Assembly: GCA_012520405.1 (NCBI GenBank) | Contig: JAAYOJ010000185.1 | Span: forward strand, 1 to 64,000 | Source: Peptococcaceae bacterium | GTDB taxonomy: Bacteria; Bacillota; Desulfitobacteriia; Desulfitobacteriales; Syntrophobotulaceae | DNA: 64,000 bases | Direction of reading: 5' to 3' | Shown here: positions 9,912 to 18,729 of the stretch, one piece after another | Numbering within the stretch: position 1 is the stretch's first letter | Layout of the letters: every line of letters starts with the position of its first letter | Notes under the pieces: model-generated | Database searches by the model: none | What the model was told of the DNA's origin: nothing | Seen by the model: only the letters and a program-made list of their open reading frames with translations | Made by a program: the position numbers and the translations under genes

Positions 9912-11090
9912 ATGCCTGACCTTTGGATAGAAATTGATCTGGATGCCGTAAAACACAATTACCGGCAAATAAAGTCCAAGCTATGTGCAGAGTCTTCATT
10001 AATGGCTGTTGTTAAAGCGGATGGCTATGGTTTGGGGGCCGTCCCGGTAGCGCAAGCCTTAGAGGAAGAAGGCTGCTGTGCCTTTGCAGTTACCCGAGTG
10101 GAAGAAGCTTTATTACTGCGTGAGCATGGTATTGAAGGTGAAATTCTGGTTCTCGGTCCTTCCGATCCGGAGGAATGGCCACAAGCCCTAGCCAAGAAAA
10201 TTGATCTGACTGTTTCCCGCTTGGAACGGATTGCCGCTTTAAACGATACGGCCCGTGAACTGGAGGTCAAAGCGGGGATACATCTTAAGCTGGAAACCGG
10301 TATGGGGCGGACAGGCTTTACCCGGGAAATGCTGCCCGCCTTAGCCCAGTCCTTGAAAGAATCTTCCTATTTAAATCTTCGCGGAGTTTATACCCATTTA
10401 GCCCGGGGGGCCCAAAGGGATAAAGTTTACACCTATAGACAGCATCAAAGGTTTATAGAATACATAAGCATTCTGGAGGAAAATGGGATAAATATTCCTC
10501 GCAGACATATTTGCAACAGTGCCGGCCTGTTAGACTTTCCGGAATATCATTATGAATTGGTTCGCTCGGGAACACTTTTATGCGGACATTTCCCCTCTCC
10601 GGCTTTTTTCGGGAAACTTGATTTGAAGGACCCCTGGACTGTCAAAGCCAAGATCGTCCATCTGCAAAGAGTTCCTAAAGGCACCTTTGTTGGTTACCAG
10701 AGTGTTTATAAATGCAAAAAAGATACCACCTTGGCGGTTATTGGCGTGGGACATGCTGATGGATTTGGCCTGGAACCAAAATTTGTGCCCCAAGGCTTGC
10801 TGGATTTAATTAAAATTATTATAAAAAATATTGCAGCTTTATTTGGTCTACAGCTAGGACGGGACAAATTACTTTTTAAAGATAAACAGGTGAGAATTGC
10901 AGGAAAAATCGGCATGCAACTCACGGTAATCGACATGGGGGATATAGAGTGCCAATTAGGGGATGAAATTGTAGTTCCTTTGCGCCGAACTCTGGCCAAC
11001 CCTCGTATACCGAGGATATACAAAAAAAATGGAGTAATTTGTACAAAAAGAGTAATAAAAGAAGGAATTCTCTCAATTAACCAAGAATAA
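9912..11090 (+). CDS. Divergent alanine racemase family protein
   Basis: PLP-dependent racemase of the alanine racemase fold. The N-terminal barrel has the cofactor Lys in VVKADGYGLG (K35), GMGRTGF (residues 130-136, the carboxylate-positioning Arg) and YELVRSGTLLCG (phosphate-binding Arg near 218). The Tyr equivalent of the catalytic pair is probably Y262 in VGYQSVY. It differs from canonical Alr in three ways: GYADG is GHADG (His at 281), the GRVCMDQ motif is GKIGMQL (331-337), and a hydrophobic insert of ~30 residues (about 290-322, rich in Ile/Leu) separates the two. It may be an alanine racemase or act on another amino acid. Its neighbour is a FemX-type gene. Confidence 0.8.
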   Translation: MPDLWIEIDLDAVKHNYRQIKSKLCAESSLMAVVKADGYGLGAVPVAQALEEEGCCAFAVTRVEEALLLREHGIEGEILVLGPSDPEEWPQALAKKIDLTVSRLERIAALNDTARELEVKAGIHLKLETGMGRTGFTREMLPALAQSLKESSYLNLRGVYTHLARGAQRDKVYTYRQHQRFIEYISILEENGINIPRRHICNSAGLLDFPEYHYELVRSGTLLCGHFPSPAFFGKLDLKDPWTVKAKIVHLQRVPKGTFVGYQSVYKCKKDTTLAVIGVGHADGFGLEPKFVPQGLLDLIKIIIKNIAALFGLQLGRDKLLFKDKQVRIAGKIGMQLTVIDMGDIECQLGDEIVVPLRRTLANPRIPRIYKKNGVICTKRVIKEGILSINQE

Positions 11091-11135
11091 TTTTTTACGG
11101 AAAACCAGGAACAATTTGCACAAGGGCGGATTTAT

Positions 11136-11498
11136 GTGAAATTACTCATTGTGGACGATCAAAAAGGTATTAGAAGACTTTTAACCGAAGTCTTTTTAGA
11201 ATATAGTAATGAAATAGAAGTATGCGCCAACGGTATTGAAGCCCTGGAATTGATACCCACATTTAACCCTGACCTGGTTATTATGGATGTTAAAATGCCG
11301 GGGATGAGCGGATTTGATGTCTTAAAAGAGTTAAGAGAAAAAGGTAATCCAACCCAGGTTGTTTTAATGACTGCTTATAGTGACCCCAATTACCTGGAGC
11401 AAGCCAAAGTCTTGGGTGTAGAAAGGGTTTTGTTAAAACCCTTTGATCTAAATGAGTTAAAAGCACATATCAGGCAAATAATGAATATTGAACAATGA
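11136..11498 (+). CDS. spo0F: Sporulation phosphorelay response regulator Spo0F
   Basis: A 120-residue single-domain receiver. Phosphorylation site Asp is in LVIMDVKMPGMSGFD, with acidic residues in LIVDDQKGIRRLL, Thr in VVLMTAYSD and Lys in VLLKPFDLNEL. Those motifs, the stand-alone length and the pyrG-spo0F-tal-glpX neighbourhood match Spo0F, which passes phosphate from sensor kinases towards Spo0A. In many Clostridia the kinases phosphorylate Spo0A directly, so the exact wiring is uncertain. Translation starts at GTG (11136), with AAGGGCGGA just upstream. A strong terminator follows. Confidence 0.85.
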   Translation: MKLLIVDDQKGIRRLLTEVFLEYSNEIEVCANGIEALELIPTFNPDLVIMDVKMPGMSGFDVLKELREKGNPTQVVLMTAYSDPNYLEQAKVLGVERVLLKPFDLNELKAHIRQIMNIEQ

Positions 11499-11527
11499 AG
11501 CTTAAAGTGAAGCTTAATTAGATGATT

Positions 11528-11557
11528 AACCAGACTAGCAAAGTAGTCTGGTTTTTT
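11528..11557 (+). terminator. Rho-independent terminator after spo0F
   Basis: A perfect 10-bp stem (AACCAGACTA / TAGTCTGGTT) with a six-base loop, followed by a run of six T bases. Confidence 0.88.
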
Positions 11558-11651
11558 GTCAGATAAACTGAAAATTAAATTGCTAGGTAAATAGTTAAAA
11601 GAGCAGGAAAAGCTTTGAGCTTGGAGAACTATAAAAAAGAGGGGTGGGAAA

Positions 11652-12320
11652 ATGATTGTTCCGACAATAACAACTCTCGGTATTCAATGCTCAAAATGCG
11701 GCGAATTGCAATTCAGGGCATTTTCGCTGTTTACTTTTTCCCATTTTACTAAAGAAAGTTACTATTGTGCCTGCGGAGCTTTATTATTGACTATTTCCTA
11801 TATAGATAAGAGAACCTATAGTATAGAATATCCTTGTATCTATTGTGGAGAATCTCATTTTTTGCTGACCAAAGCCAGTGAGCTCTGGAGTGAGAATATT
11901 CTTCCTCTGCTCTGTTCCAACCAGGAATTACCTATAGGTTATTTCGGTCCCAAACCGCTGGTTGTTAATCACTGCCAAGATATTAAAAAGAAATTTGTGC
12001 AGTTTGTTTGCCAGCTGGTAAATGATGAAGATAAAGAATCCGAATTCGATATTTTTTTCGTGGTTTATGCTGTTATGGAAAAATTGAGCAGAATGGTAGA
12101 TAAGGGGAAGCTGGGCTGCCGGTGCGGCAACAAAAACCTGGCCGTTGAGATATTACCGGATAGAATTGAACTCTCTTGCGAGTGTTGCGATGCCCTAGGA
12201 ATAATTCATATCAATAATAAAAGTATCCTGTATACCCTAGATAATATTGGGTGTATCTATTTGGAGGAGAATATGACTTTATTTATCAACGATACCTTGG
12301 AAAACTGGCATCTGCAATAA
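11652..12320 (+). CDS. Cysteine-rich zinc-ribbon-like protein of unknown function
   Basis: A 222-residue protein I do not recognise. It carries five short Cys clusters: CSKCGE (residues 13-18), CACG (~38), CIYCGE (~59), CRCGNKN (~156) and CECCDA (~175). The first three and the last two could each form zinc knuckles, giving an N-terminal and a C-terminal metal-binding lobe joined by a helical acidic middle (residues ~85-150). There is no signal peptide. It has a good ribosome site (GGGGTGGG) and sits alone between the spo0F terminator and tal, where many relatives carry fructose-bisphosphate aldolase. A regulatory or nucleic-acid-binding role is possible but unproven. Confidence 0.7.
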   Translation: MIVPTITTLGIQCSKCGELQFRAFSLFTFSHFTKESYYCACGALLLTISYIDKRTYSIEYPCIYCGESHFLLTKASELWSENILPLLCSNQELPIGYFGPKPLVVNHCQDIKKKFVQFVCQLVNDEDKESEFDIFFVVYAVMEKLSRMVDKGKLGCRCGNKNLAVEILPDRIELSCECCDALGIIHINNKSILYTLDNIGCIYLEENMTLFINDTLENWHLQ

Positions 12321-12352
12321 AATATGAATTCATAAGAATGCTAATTCATGAG

Positions 12353-12376
12353 TATTCTAAACAAGAGTTTAGAATA
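12353..12376 (+). other. Hairpin immediately upstream of the tal ribosome site
   Basis: TATTCTAAAC and GTTTAGAATA form a perfect 10-bp stem with a four-base loop. It ends one or two bases before the AGGAGG ribosome site of tal and has no T tract, so it is more likely an mRNA-stability or translation element than a terminator. Confidence 0.5.
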
Positions 12377-12390
12377 AGGAGGTAGAGATA

Positions 12391-13035
12391 ATGAAGTTTT
12401 TTCTTGACTCAGCCAATATCAATGATATAAGCAAAGCCTGGGATATGGGAATTATTTCAGGGGTAACCACTAACCCTTCTTTAGTAGCTAAAGAAGGACA
12501 AGACTTTCATAGTCTAATCCACGATATTGCCCAAATTGTAGACGGACCCATTAGTGCCGAGGTAATCGCTCTGAATTATGAGGGCATGCTGACTGAAGCC
12601 AGAGAACTGGCAAATATCCACCCCAATATTGTGGTTAAGATACCTATGACGGCCGAAGGCCTAAAGGCTGTAAAAGCTTTAGCTCAAGAAGGTATCAAAA
12701 CTAATGTCACGCTGATTTTTACGGCTATACAAGCCTTATTAGCTGCCAGGGCCGGAGCTAGCTATGTCAGTCCTTTCCTAGGAAGGCTGGATGATATTGG
12801 AGAAGTGGGACTTAATTTGGTGGCAGATATTTGCGAGGTATTTTCTGTACATGGTCTTAACTGCGGTATTATTGCGGCCAGTATTAGAAACCCTGTTCAT
12901 GTCTTGGAAGCCGCTAAGCTGGGAGCGGATTTTGCAACTGTACCCTATAAAGTCTTAAATCAGTTGCTTGTTCACCCCTTGACTACAGCCGGTATTGACA
13001 AGTTTTTAGCGGATTGGGAAAAAACTAAAAATTAA
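12391..13035 (+). CDS. tal: Transaldolase (short FSA/TalC type)
   Basis: Transfers a three-carbon dihydroxyacetone unit between sugar phosphates in the non-oxidative pentose phosphate pathway. At 214 residues it belongs to the short FSA/TalC subfamily that forms decamers. The Schiff-base Lys lies in [17 protein letters not shown] (near residue 85), and the N terminus [13 protein letters not shown] plus [13 protein letters not shown] are family signatures. A strong ribosome site precedes the ATG. It pairs functionally with the split transketolase at 59.5-61.3 kb and with glpX just downstream. Confidence 0.93.
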   Translation: MKFFLDSANINDISKAWDMGIISGVTTNPSLVAKEGQDFHSLIHDIAQIVDGPISAEVIALNYEGMLTEARELANIHPNIVVKIPMTAEGLKAVKALAQEGIKTNVTLIFTAIQALLAARAGASYVSPFLGRLDDIGEVGLNLVADICEVFSVHGLNCGIIAASIRNPVHVLEAAKLGADFATVPYKVLNQLLVHPLTTAGIDKFLADWEKTKN

Positions 13036-13113
13036 TTATATAATTTAATTTGGAATTAATTCAGGATAGAAGTTTGCTAAGACAATCAAGCCTAACTTTA
13101 GGGAGGATTAAGA

Positions 13114-14103
13114 ATGGAAAGAGAACTAACAATGGAGTTTGCCCGGGTCACGGAAGCTGCAGCTCTGGCTTCTGCCCGCTTGGTGGGCATGGGAGATAAA
13201 ATTGCTGCCGATGGTGCCGCGGTAGAGGCTATGCGGGCAGTGTTTGATACCGTGCATATGGACGGTACAGTGGTAATAGGCGAGGGGGAAATGGATGAAG
13301 CGCCTATGCTCTATATAGGTGAGAAGCTAGGCACCGGCGAAGAGCCTGTCTTGGATGTTGCGGTAGACCCGCTGGAAGGTACAAATCTGGTAGCTAAAGG
13401 CATGCCGGGAGCTATCGCCGTACTTGCGGTCACGGAAAGGCACGGTCTTCTACATGCCCCTGATATGTATATGAATAAAATTGCCGTTGGGCCTCAGGCT
13501 GCTGGACGCATCCATTTAGATGCACCCGTGGCCGAAAACCTTAATAATATTGCCCAAGGATTACGCAAACGAGTGGAAGATCTTACAGTCGTAATTTTGG
13601 ATAGGCCTCGACACCAGGACTTAATAAAGCAGGTCAGGGCCTGCGGGTCGCGAATTAGGCTTATAACCGATGGGGATGTGGCTCCGGCTGTTGCTTGCGC
13701 TATCGAGGGCAGCGGGGTAGATGTTATGATGGGAATTGGAGGAGCGCCCGAAGGAGTGCTGGCTGCGGCGGCTCTCCGCTGCGTAGGCGGCGAAATGCAA
13801 GGCAGGCTTTGGCCCGAGGACGAAGAAGATTTAGAGAGGGCCCGCAAGCTGGGGGTTACGGATATTAATAAACTTCTTACTCTTAATGATCTGGTTAAAA
13901 CGGACGATATATTTTTCTCCGCTACGGGTATTACAGAGGGACCGTTGCTTAAAGGCGTAACCTTTAACAGCACGGGAGCAGTCACTCATTCTTTGGTTAT
14001 GAGAGGCAGGACAGGTACAGTTAGGTTTATCGAAGCCAGACATTGTTTTGCCAAAAAACCCAAATATGCCATTAAAGGCGCCTGTGAAGAGAGTAGCATT
14101 TAG
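13114..14103 (+). CDS. glpX: Fructose-1,6-bisphosphatase class II
   Basis: Hydrolyses fructose-1,6-bisphosphate to fructose-6-phosphate in gluconeogenesis. The metal-binding inositol-phosphatase-fold motifs of GlpX are visible: VVIGEGEMDEAPMLYIGE (near residue 50) and LDVAVDPLEGTNLVAKG (near residue 85), then GIGGAPEGVLAAAALRC. The 329-residue length is normal. It follows tal by 78 bases with its own AGGAGG site. In B. subtilis rho follows glpX; here rpmE follows directly. Confidence 0.95.
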   Translation: MERELTMEFARVTEAAALASARLVGMGDKIAADGAAVEAMRAVFDTVHMDGTVVIGEGEMDEAPMLYIGEKLGTGEEPVLDVAVDPLEGTNLVAKGMPGAIAVLAVTERHGLLHAPDMYMNKIAVGPQAAGRIHLDAPVAENLNNIAQGLRKRVEDLTVVILDRPRHQDLIKQVRACGSRIRLITDGDVAPAVACAIEGSGVDVMMGIGGAPEGVLAAAALRCVGGEMQGRLWPEDEEDLERARKLGVTDINKLLTLNDLVKTDDIFFSATGITEGPLLKGVTFNSTGAVTHSLVMRGRTGTVRFIEARHCFAKKPKYAIKGACEESSI

Positions 14104-14108
14104 GGCAC

Positions 14109-14138
14109 TTGACCTCTCTACTTTACTTGTGCTAAAAT
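14109..14138 (+). promoter_or_regulatory. Putative sigma-A promoter for rpmE
   Basis: TTGACC (14109-14114), an 18-base spacer, and TAAAAT (14133-14138) preceded by TGC, which makes an extended -10. It starts just after the glpX stop codon and would give a leader of about 55-60 bases before rpmE. Assigned by eye. Confidence 0.6.
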
Positions 14139-14202
14139 ATCAAGGTCGATTGTTTTACGTTATTTTATTTGTGACTCTGACTCAGAAGGTAGGTGACTGA
14201 TA

Positions 14203-14403
14203 ATGAGAGAAAAGATACATCCCCAATACCAGCAGACCACAATTACCTGTGCCTGCGGTAATGTTATTGAAACCGGCAGCACTAAAAAGGACATAAAAGT
14301 CGAAATATGCTCCAAGTGTCACCCTTTCTACACAGGAGTTCAGAGATTTGTTGATGCTGGTGGACGTGTAGATCGCTTTAAAAAGAAATACGGTTTGCAA
14401 TAA
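14203..14403 (+). CDS. rpmE: 50S ribosomal protein L31, zinc-binding form
   Basis: A 66-residue L31 of the Cys-containing (C+) type, which binds zinc in the large ribosomal subunit. The ligands are visible in [12 protein letters not shown] (CxC) and [12 protein letters not shown] (CxxC), and the ending [11 protein letters not shown] is typical. Zinc-free L31 paralogues normally replace it under zinc starvation; none is in this window. A promoter (14109-14138) and terminator (14434-14457) suggest a mainly monocistronic transcript. Confidence 0.96.
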   Translation: MREKIHPQYQQTTITCACGNVIETGSTKKDIKVEICSKCHPFYTGVQRFVDAGGRVDRFKKKYGLQ

Positions 14404-14433
14404 ACAACGGCCTCCAGTCGTTGCCGTAAAAAG

Positions 14434-14457
14434 AGCAGAGCGGAAGCTCTGCTTTTT
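14434..14457 (+). terminator. Rho-independent terminator after rpmE
   Basis: A perfect 8-bp GC-rich stem (AGCAGAGC / GCTCTGCT) with a GGAA tetraloop and five T bases. Confidence 0.88.
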
Positions 14458-14508
14458 CGATATTAAAGCTAATTCCTTGTTTAAACTCTAGTGCAGGAGA
14501 GATCACCC

Positions 14509-15576
14509 ATGTTAAAGAAACTTGAAGAACTGGAACAAAAATATAATGAGCTATCGGAACTTCTTTCTGACCCCCAAGTTCTTGTCAACCAGTCCGAATA
14601 TCAGAAACACGCCAAGAGTCAGGCGGCAATCTCTGATTTAGTCAGTGCTTATCGGGAGTATAAGGATATTATCAAACAACTTGAAGATACAAGATCCATG
14701 TTGAATGAAGAGCTTGATCCGGATATGAAGGATTTGGTAGAACTCGAGGAGCAGGAACTGAAAGCAAAAGCTGAAAAACTTGAAAGTGAGTTAAAAATTT
14801 TGCTTTTGCCTAAAGACCCTAATGACGAGAAAAACGTAATTTTAGAAATCCGTGCCGGGGCAGGGGGAGATGAAGCTGCCCTTTTTGCCGGGGATCTATA
14901 CAGAATGTATACCAAATATGATGAGAGTCAGAATTGGAAAACAGAATTGCTTAGTGCCAGTTATACTGATATTGGCGGTTTTAAGGAGATAATATTTATT
15001 ATAGAAGGCAAAGGGGCCTACAGCAAATTAAAATTTGAGAGTGGTGTTCACAGGGTTCAGCGTATACCAACAACGGAGTCCGGAGGTCGAATTCATACCT
15101 CAACGGCTACGGTAGCGGTCTTACCCGAGGCTGAAGAAGTGGATGTTGAAATAAACCCCAATGACCTCAGAATAGATATTTTCTGTTCCAGCGGTCCTGG
15201 GGGACAATCAGTAAATACAACTCAATCCGCTGTTAGAATTACACATCTGCCTACCGGCATCGTTGTTTCCTGCCAAGACGAAAAATCTCAGCACAAGAAT
15301 AAGGATAAAGCGCTGAAAGTGCTAAGGGCGAGGTTGTTAGAAAAAGCCCAGGAAGAGACTATGGGGGAAATAGCCCAAGAGCGCAAGAATCAGGTTGGGA
15401 CAGGAGATAGAAGTGAACGGATTCGTACTTATAATTTCCCCCAGGGTAGAGTTTCGGATCACCGTATAGGTTTAACCGTTCATCGCTTGGAGAGCATTTT
15501 GCTTGGAGATCTTGACGAAATTATTCAAGCTTTGATTGCTACTCACCAGGCAGAGAGACTGAAAGCTTCTGTCTAA
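14509..15576 (+). CDS. prfA: Peptide chain release factor 1
   Basis: Terminates translation at UAA and UAG. The catalytic GGQ is visible in [17 protein letters not shown]. The stop-recognition tripeptide is PTT in [17 protein letters not shown], aligned with the PAT of E. coli RF1 and contrasting with the SPF of RF2 encoded at 58.3 kb. The ATG at 14509 is preferred over the in-frame GTG at 14491 because AGGAGAG (14495-14501) lies seven bases upstream of it; this gives a normal 355 residues. It is directly followed by prmC, which methylates the GGQ glutamine. Confidence 0.96.
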   Translation: MLKKLEELEQKYNELSELLSDPQVLVNQSEYQKHAKSQAAISDLVSAYREYKDIIKQLEDTRSMLNEELDPDMKDLVELEEQELKAKAEKLESELKILLLPKDPNDEKNVILEIRAGAGGDEAALFAGDLYRMYTKYDESQNWKTELLSASYTDIGGFKEIIFIIEGKGAYSKLKFESGVHRVQRIPTTESGGRIHTSTATVAVLPEAEEVDVEINPNDLRIDIFCSSGPGGQSVNTTQSAVRITHLPTGIVVSCQDEKSQHKNKDKALKVLRARLLEKAQEETMGEIAQERKNQVGTGDRSERIRTYNFPQGRVSDHRIGLTVHRLESILLGDLDEIIQALIATHQAERLKASV

Positions 15577-15589
15577 GGATTGAGTCCAA

Positions 15590-16471
15590 ATGTTGCAGAG
15601 ACAAATTGATTTGTCAGTAATTCAAATATTACTTAGAGGCGCAGAATATCTCCGAGCCCGCGGTGTTGTCCAGCCCAGGGCTGAAGCAGATATTCTGCTT
15701 GCTCATACCCTGGGAATATCAAGGGATAAGCTATATTTAAGTCGTAACCTTAAAGTCTCCGGTCAGGATCAAGAGCGGTTTGTTAAGCTTTTACAACGAA
15801 GGGGCAAAAGGGAACCTTTGGCTTACGTAGTGAACAAACGGGAGTTTATGGGGCTGGAGTTTTATGTCGATGAGCGTGTGCTTATCCCCCGGCCGGAAAC
15901 AGAAATCCTTGCGGAAAAAGTTCTGACCTTAAGGGAAACAAAAAGTCAAACGGGCTATAATAAGGAATATAAAAACCCTAGGGTATTAGATCTTTGTACC
16001 GGAAGCGGTGCTTTGGCGATCTCAATAGCTTATTATTGGCCGGAGGCTAAGGTAACAGCTGTTGATATTTCTGATGCTGCGCTGGAAGTAGCAAAATATA
16101 ATGCGGCTAAAATGCAAACTCCAATAGACCTTAGGCGGGGAGATTTATTTGAGCCTTTAAACGAGGACAAATTTGATATTATAGTATCTAATCCGCCATA
16201 CGTTTCCCAAAGTGAATATAAAGATTGTTCTCCCGAAGTCAAACAAGAGCCGCCGCTAGCCTTGTTGGCGGGGGAAGACGGTTTGGACTTTTACAGGAAG
16301 ATAGCGGCTCAGGCCAGCCGCTTTCTTTGTAATGAGGGTCTGGTTTTGGTAGAAATAGGTTGTACCCAGGGCGAGCAAGTAATTAGGTTTTTTACGGACC
16401 AGGGTTTCAAGACTGATATTTTCCGCGATTATGCAGGCTTGGATAGAATAGTGCTGGCAGCAAAGGAATAG
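15590..16471 (+). CDS. prmC: Release factor glutamine methyltransferase
   Basis: SAM-dependent enzyme that N5-methylates the GGQ glutamine of release factors. An N-terminal helical domain (to residue ~85) recognises the factor. The Rossmann-like methyltransferase domain contains VLDLCTGSGALAISIAY (SAM binding, near residue 125) and the catalytic NPPY in IIVSNPPYVSQSEY. The 293 residues are normal. It lies 13 bases after prfA, and the next gene starts seven bases after its stop, so prfA-prmC-ywlC look like one operon. spoIIR, which commonly sits here in spore formers, is absent. Confidence 0.95.
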   Translation: MLQRQIDLSVIQILLRGAEYLRARGVVQPRAEADILLAHTLGISRDKLYLSRNLKVSGQDQERFVKLLQRRGKREPLAYVVNKREFMGLEFYVDERVLIPRPETEILAEKVLTLRETKSQTGYNKEYKNPRVLDLCTGSGALAISIAYYWPEAKVTAVDISDAALEVAKYNAAKMQTPIDLRRGDLFEPLNEDKFDIIVSNPPYVSQSEYKDCSPEVKQEPPLALLAGEDGLDFYRKIAAQASRFLCNEGLVLVEIGCTQGEQVIRFFTDQGFKTDIFRDYAGLDRIVLAAKE

Positions 16472-16478
16472 AGATAGA

Positions 16479-17573
16479 ATGGAAACAAAAAGATTGTTAA
16501 TTGATGACCTTGCAAGAAAGGAGCAAGCTTTAAGAGAAGCGGCCGAACTAATTCGACAAGGAGAAGTTGTCGCTTTTCCGACAGAAACAGTGTACGGACT
16601 TGGGGCCAATGCCTTGGACAGCTCAGCCTGTGCAAAAATATTTGAAATCAAGGGGCGGCCTGCAGATAACCCACTGATTGTCCATGTTGCTTCAGTGCCA
16701 GAGGCTAAAAAGCTAGTAAAAGATTGGCCGCCGGAAGCTGAGATCTGTGCCCGGCAGTTTTGGCCGGGTCCTTTAACTATTGTACTGCCCAAAGCGGATT
16801 GTATACCCGATATTATCAGTGGGGGATTGGATACGGTGGCTATAAGAATGCCTTCTCACCCCTTGGCTTTAGAATTAATCGCTAAAGCAGAATGTCCGAT
16901 TGCTGCTCCGAGTGCCAATATTTCCGGTAAGCCCAGTCCTACGGAAGGGGAGCATGTCTGGCAAGACTTTTGCGGTAAAATTCCTCTTTTGATCGATGCC
17001 GGAAAATGTAAAGTCGGTTTGGAATCTACCGTTCTTGATCTATCAGGGAAAACTCCGCTTATTCTTAGGCCTGGAGGTGTAACCTGGGAACAGCTGGCAG
17101 CGGTGTTGGGGAAAGTAGAACTTGATCCTGCGGTAGAAGGCGGTTTTCTGATTTCTGATTCGCTCCAACCCAAAGCGCCGGGTATGAAGTACAGGCATTA
17201 TGCTCCTCAGGGAGAAATCGTGTTAATATCAGGCCACAAGGAGCAAAGAATAGCCCAATTTATTTCGAGACTAAACAACAAAAAAGCAAGCGAGAGAATG
17301 GCTTTGTTGTGTTTTGAGGAAACAGCCGTGGCCTTAAGAGAAGCGGCCGGGGGGGTAAGCCAACCCGCAATAGCAAAAGCGGATTTGGTTTTTCTTCTTG
17401 GCTCTAGAAAGAATATGGCTGAAGCCGCCAGTCGTTTATTTAAGGGTTTGAGACTTTGTGACCAACATAAAATTGGCATTATTCTGGCTGAAGCTATGGA
17501 GGAAAAAGGAATAGGGCGGGCTTTTATGAACCGCTTAAAGAAAGCGGCAGGGTATAAAAAGGATAGATTATAG
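16479..17573 (+). CDS. ywlC: Threonylcarbamoyl-AMP synthase (Sua5/YwlC)
   Basis: Makes threonylcarbamoyl-AMP from threonine, bicarbonate and ATP for t6A37 modification of ANN-decoding tRNAs. The N-terminal YrdC domain (residues ~20-205) shows VAFPTETVYGLGANAL, IKGRPADNPLIVHV and CPIAAPSANISGKPSPT. The C-terminal Sua5 domain (to residue ~355, with APGMKYRHYAP at the junction) makes it the long, 364-residue Sua5 form. It is tightly linked to prmC, as in B. subtilis. The upstream ribosome site is weak, suggesting translational coupling. Confidence 0.93.
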   Translation: METKRLLIDDLARKEQALREAAELIRQGEVVAFPTETVYGLGANALDSSACAKIFEIKGRPADNPLIVHVASVPEAKKLVKDWPPEAEICARQFWPGPLTIVLPKADCIPDIISGGLDTVAIRMPSHPLALELIAKAECPIAAPSANISGKPSPTEGEHVWQDFCGKIPLLIDAGKCKVGLESTVLDLSGKTPLILRPGGVTWEQLAAVLGKVELDPAVEGGFLISDSLQPKAPGMKYRHYAPQGEIVLISGHKEQRIAQFISRLNNKKASERMALLCFEETAVALREAAGGVSQPAIAKADLVFLLGSRKNMAEAASRLFKGLRLCDQHKIGIILAEAMEEKGIGRAFMNRLKKAAGYKKDRL

Positions 17574-17622
17574 CATAAAATGGAAATAAAGTAATTTTTT
17601 AAGTCGATTGGGGGAAAGGATT

Positions 17623-18180
17623 TTGGAGCTGGCTTGGGTGTTGGCGGTTTCAGTAGCTTTAGGAATGGATGCTTTTTCATGTTCGTTGGCATTCGGGCTG
17701 CTGGGAATAAGAAAAAGAAAAGCTGCCCATCTGGTTTTGACAGTCGCTCTATTTCATGTTTTTATGCCGCTCATAGGTTTATGGGCAGGCAAGGAATTAG
17801 GGACAATATTCGGAAACCTTGTCACCGGGATCGGTACGGTTATTTTGCTTTACTTAGGCCTAAAAATGCTTTTAAATGCCCGGGGCAGCAAAGACTGTAA
17901 ACAAGAATCAGTCCTCCCCAATCTTGAGGGTTTTGGTCTTTATCTTATAGCCGGAAGTGTTAGCATAGATGCTCTTAGTGTGGGATTCTCTCTGGGCACC
18001 TTTGTCAGCAGGATTTTTTCTACTACCCTCATCATGGGATTTATGGCCGGCCTTATGACTGCCGCGGGGATTTTTTTAGGGTGTAGAATAGGAACCATTC
18101 TAAGCACTAAGGCCGAAATTATCGGTGGAATTATTCTTATTATCATCGGCATAAAAACTGGACTAAGCATTGTTTCCTAA
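17623..18180 (+). CDS. mntP: Manganese efflux pump MntP family
   Basis: A six-helix membrane protein of the MntP family, which exports Mn2+. Two homologous halves are visible, each with an acidic membrane motif: VALGMDAFSCSLAFGL near the N terminus and GSVSIDALSVGFSLGTF in the second half; the embedded Asp residues are metal-binding candidates. Start assignment is uncertain: TTG at 17623 is preferred because it follows a GGGGGAAAGGA stretch and gives the usual N terminus; an upstream in-frame TTG at 17608 would add five residues. The position after ywlC matches ywlD of B. subtilis. Confidence 0.88.
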   Translation: MELAWVLAVSVALGMDAFSCSLAFGLLGIRKRKAAHLVLTVALFHVFMPLIGLWAGKELGTIFGNLVTGIGTVILLYLGLKMLLNARGSKDCKQESVLPNLEGFGLYLIAGSVSIDALSVGFSLGTFVSRIFSTTLIMGFMAGLMTAAGIFLGCRIGTILSTKAEIIGGIILIIIGIKTGLSIVS

Positions 18181-18284
18181 ATAAGTTAACAAATTGTGTT
18201 ATAAATAATTGTCTTATAAATTAGGAAAAGCATTATTGCTAGAAAGTATTTTACTTGAGCAAATGAAAGAGGTTATAATTAGCT

Positions 18285-18725
18285 ATGAAACTTTTGTTTG
18301 TTTGTACCGGTAATACTTGTCGCAGCCCCATGGCTATGGGGTTGGCTCGTAAACACTTTCCTCCTGAGATCCAAATTTGTTCTGCGGGAATTCATGCTTG
18401 GGATGGGCAGCGGGTAAGTGAGCAAGCTGTTCAGGCCCTCAAAAAACAAGAAATAGATATTAGTTCTCACCGGGCAAATAAGTTGACAAAAGATATGCTG
18501 GCTAGCGCTGATTATGTATTCACCATGACTGTTGCCCAGGCCCAAAGTCTAAAACAAGCCTATCCCGAGTATAAAGAGAAAATTTATACTTTGGGAGTTT
18601 GGGTTGGGTCAGGAAAAGAAGTGCCGGATCCAATAGGCGGATCGTTTGAGATCTATTGTTCGTGTGCTCAGGAACTGGAGCAAATGATCAAAGTAGCTGC
18701 AAAACAATTAACTGGCAGGGGGTAG
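18285..18725 (+). CDS. ywlE: Low-molecular-weight phosphatase, YwlE-like
   Basis: A 146-residue low-molecular-weight protein phosphatase. The phosphate loop CTGNTCRSPMA (CX5R, with the nucleophilic Cys) starts at residue ~7, and the general-acid Asp is in VPDPIGGS. Thr in the loop (CTGNTCR) rather than the Ile of classic tyrosine phosphatases is the signature of protein-arginine phosphatases such as B. subtilis YwlE, whose genomic position it shares. Arginine specificity is therefore inferred. A TATAAT (18274-18279) lies only five bases before the ATG, so any transcript from it would be almost leaderless. Confidence 0.88.
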   Translation: MKLLFVCTGNTCRSPMAMGLARKHFPPEIQICSAGIHAWDGQRVSEQAVQALKKQEIDISSHRANKLTKDMLASADYVFTMTVAQAQSLKQAYPEYKEKIYTLGVWVGSGKEVPDPIGGSFEIYCSCAQELEQMIKVAAKQLTGRG

Positions 18726-18729
18726 TTAG

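Noticed and set aside
13494-13985. 163-codon frame antisense to glpX
   Set aside because: Shadow of the GC-rich glpX codons; Ser/Pro/Thr-rich product without family features.
16256-16792. 178-codon frame antisense to the prmC/ywlC junction
   Set aside because: Both sense genes are intact and well conserved; no ribosome site.
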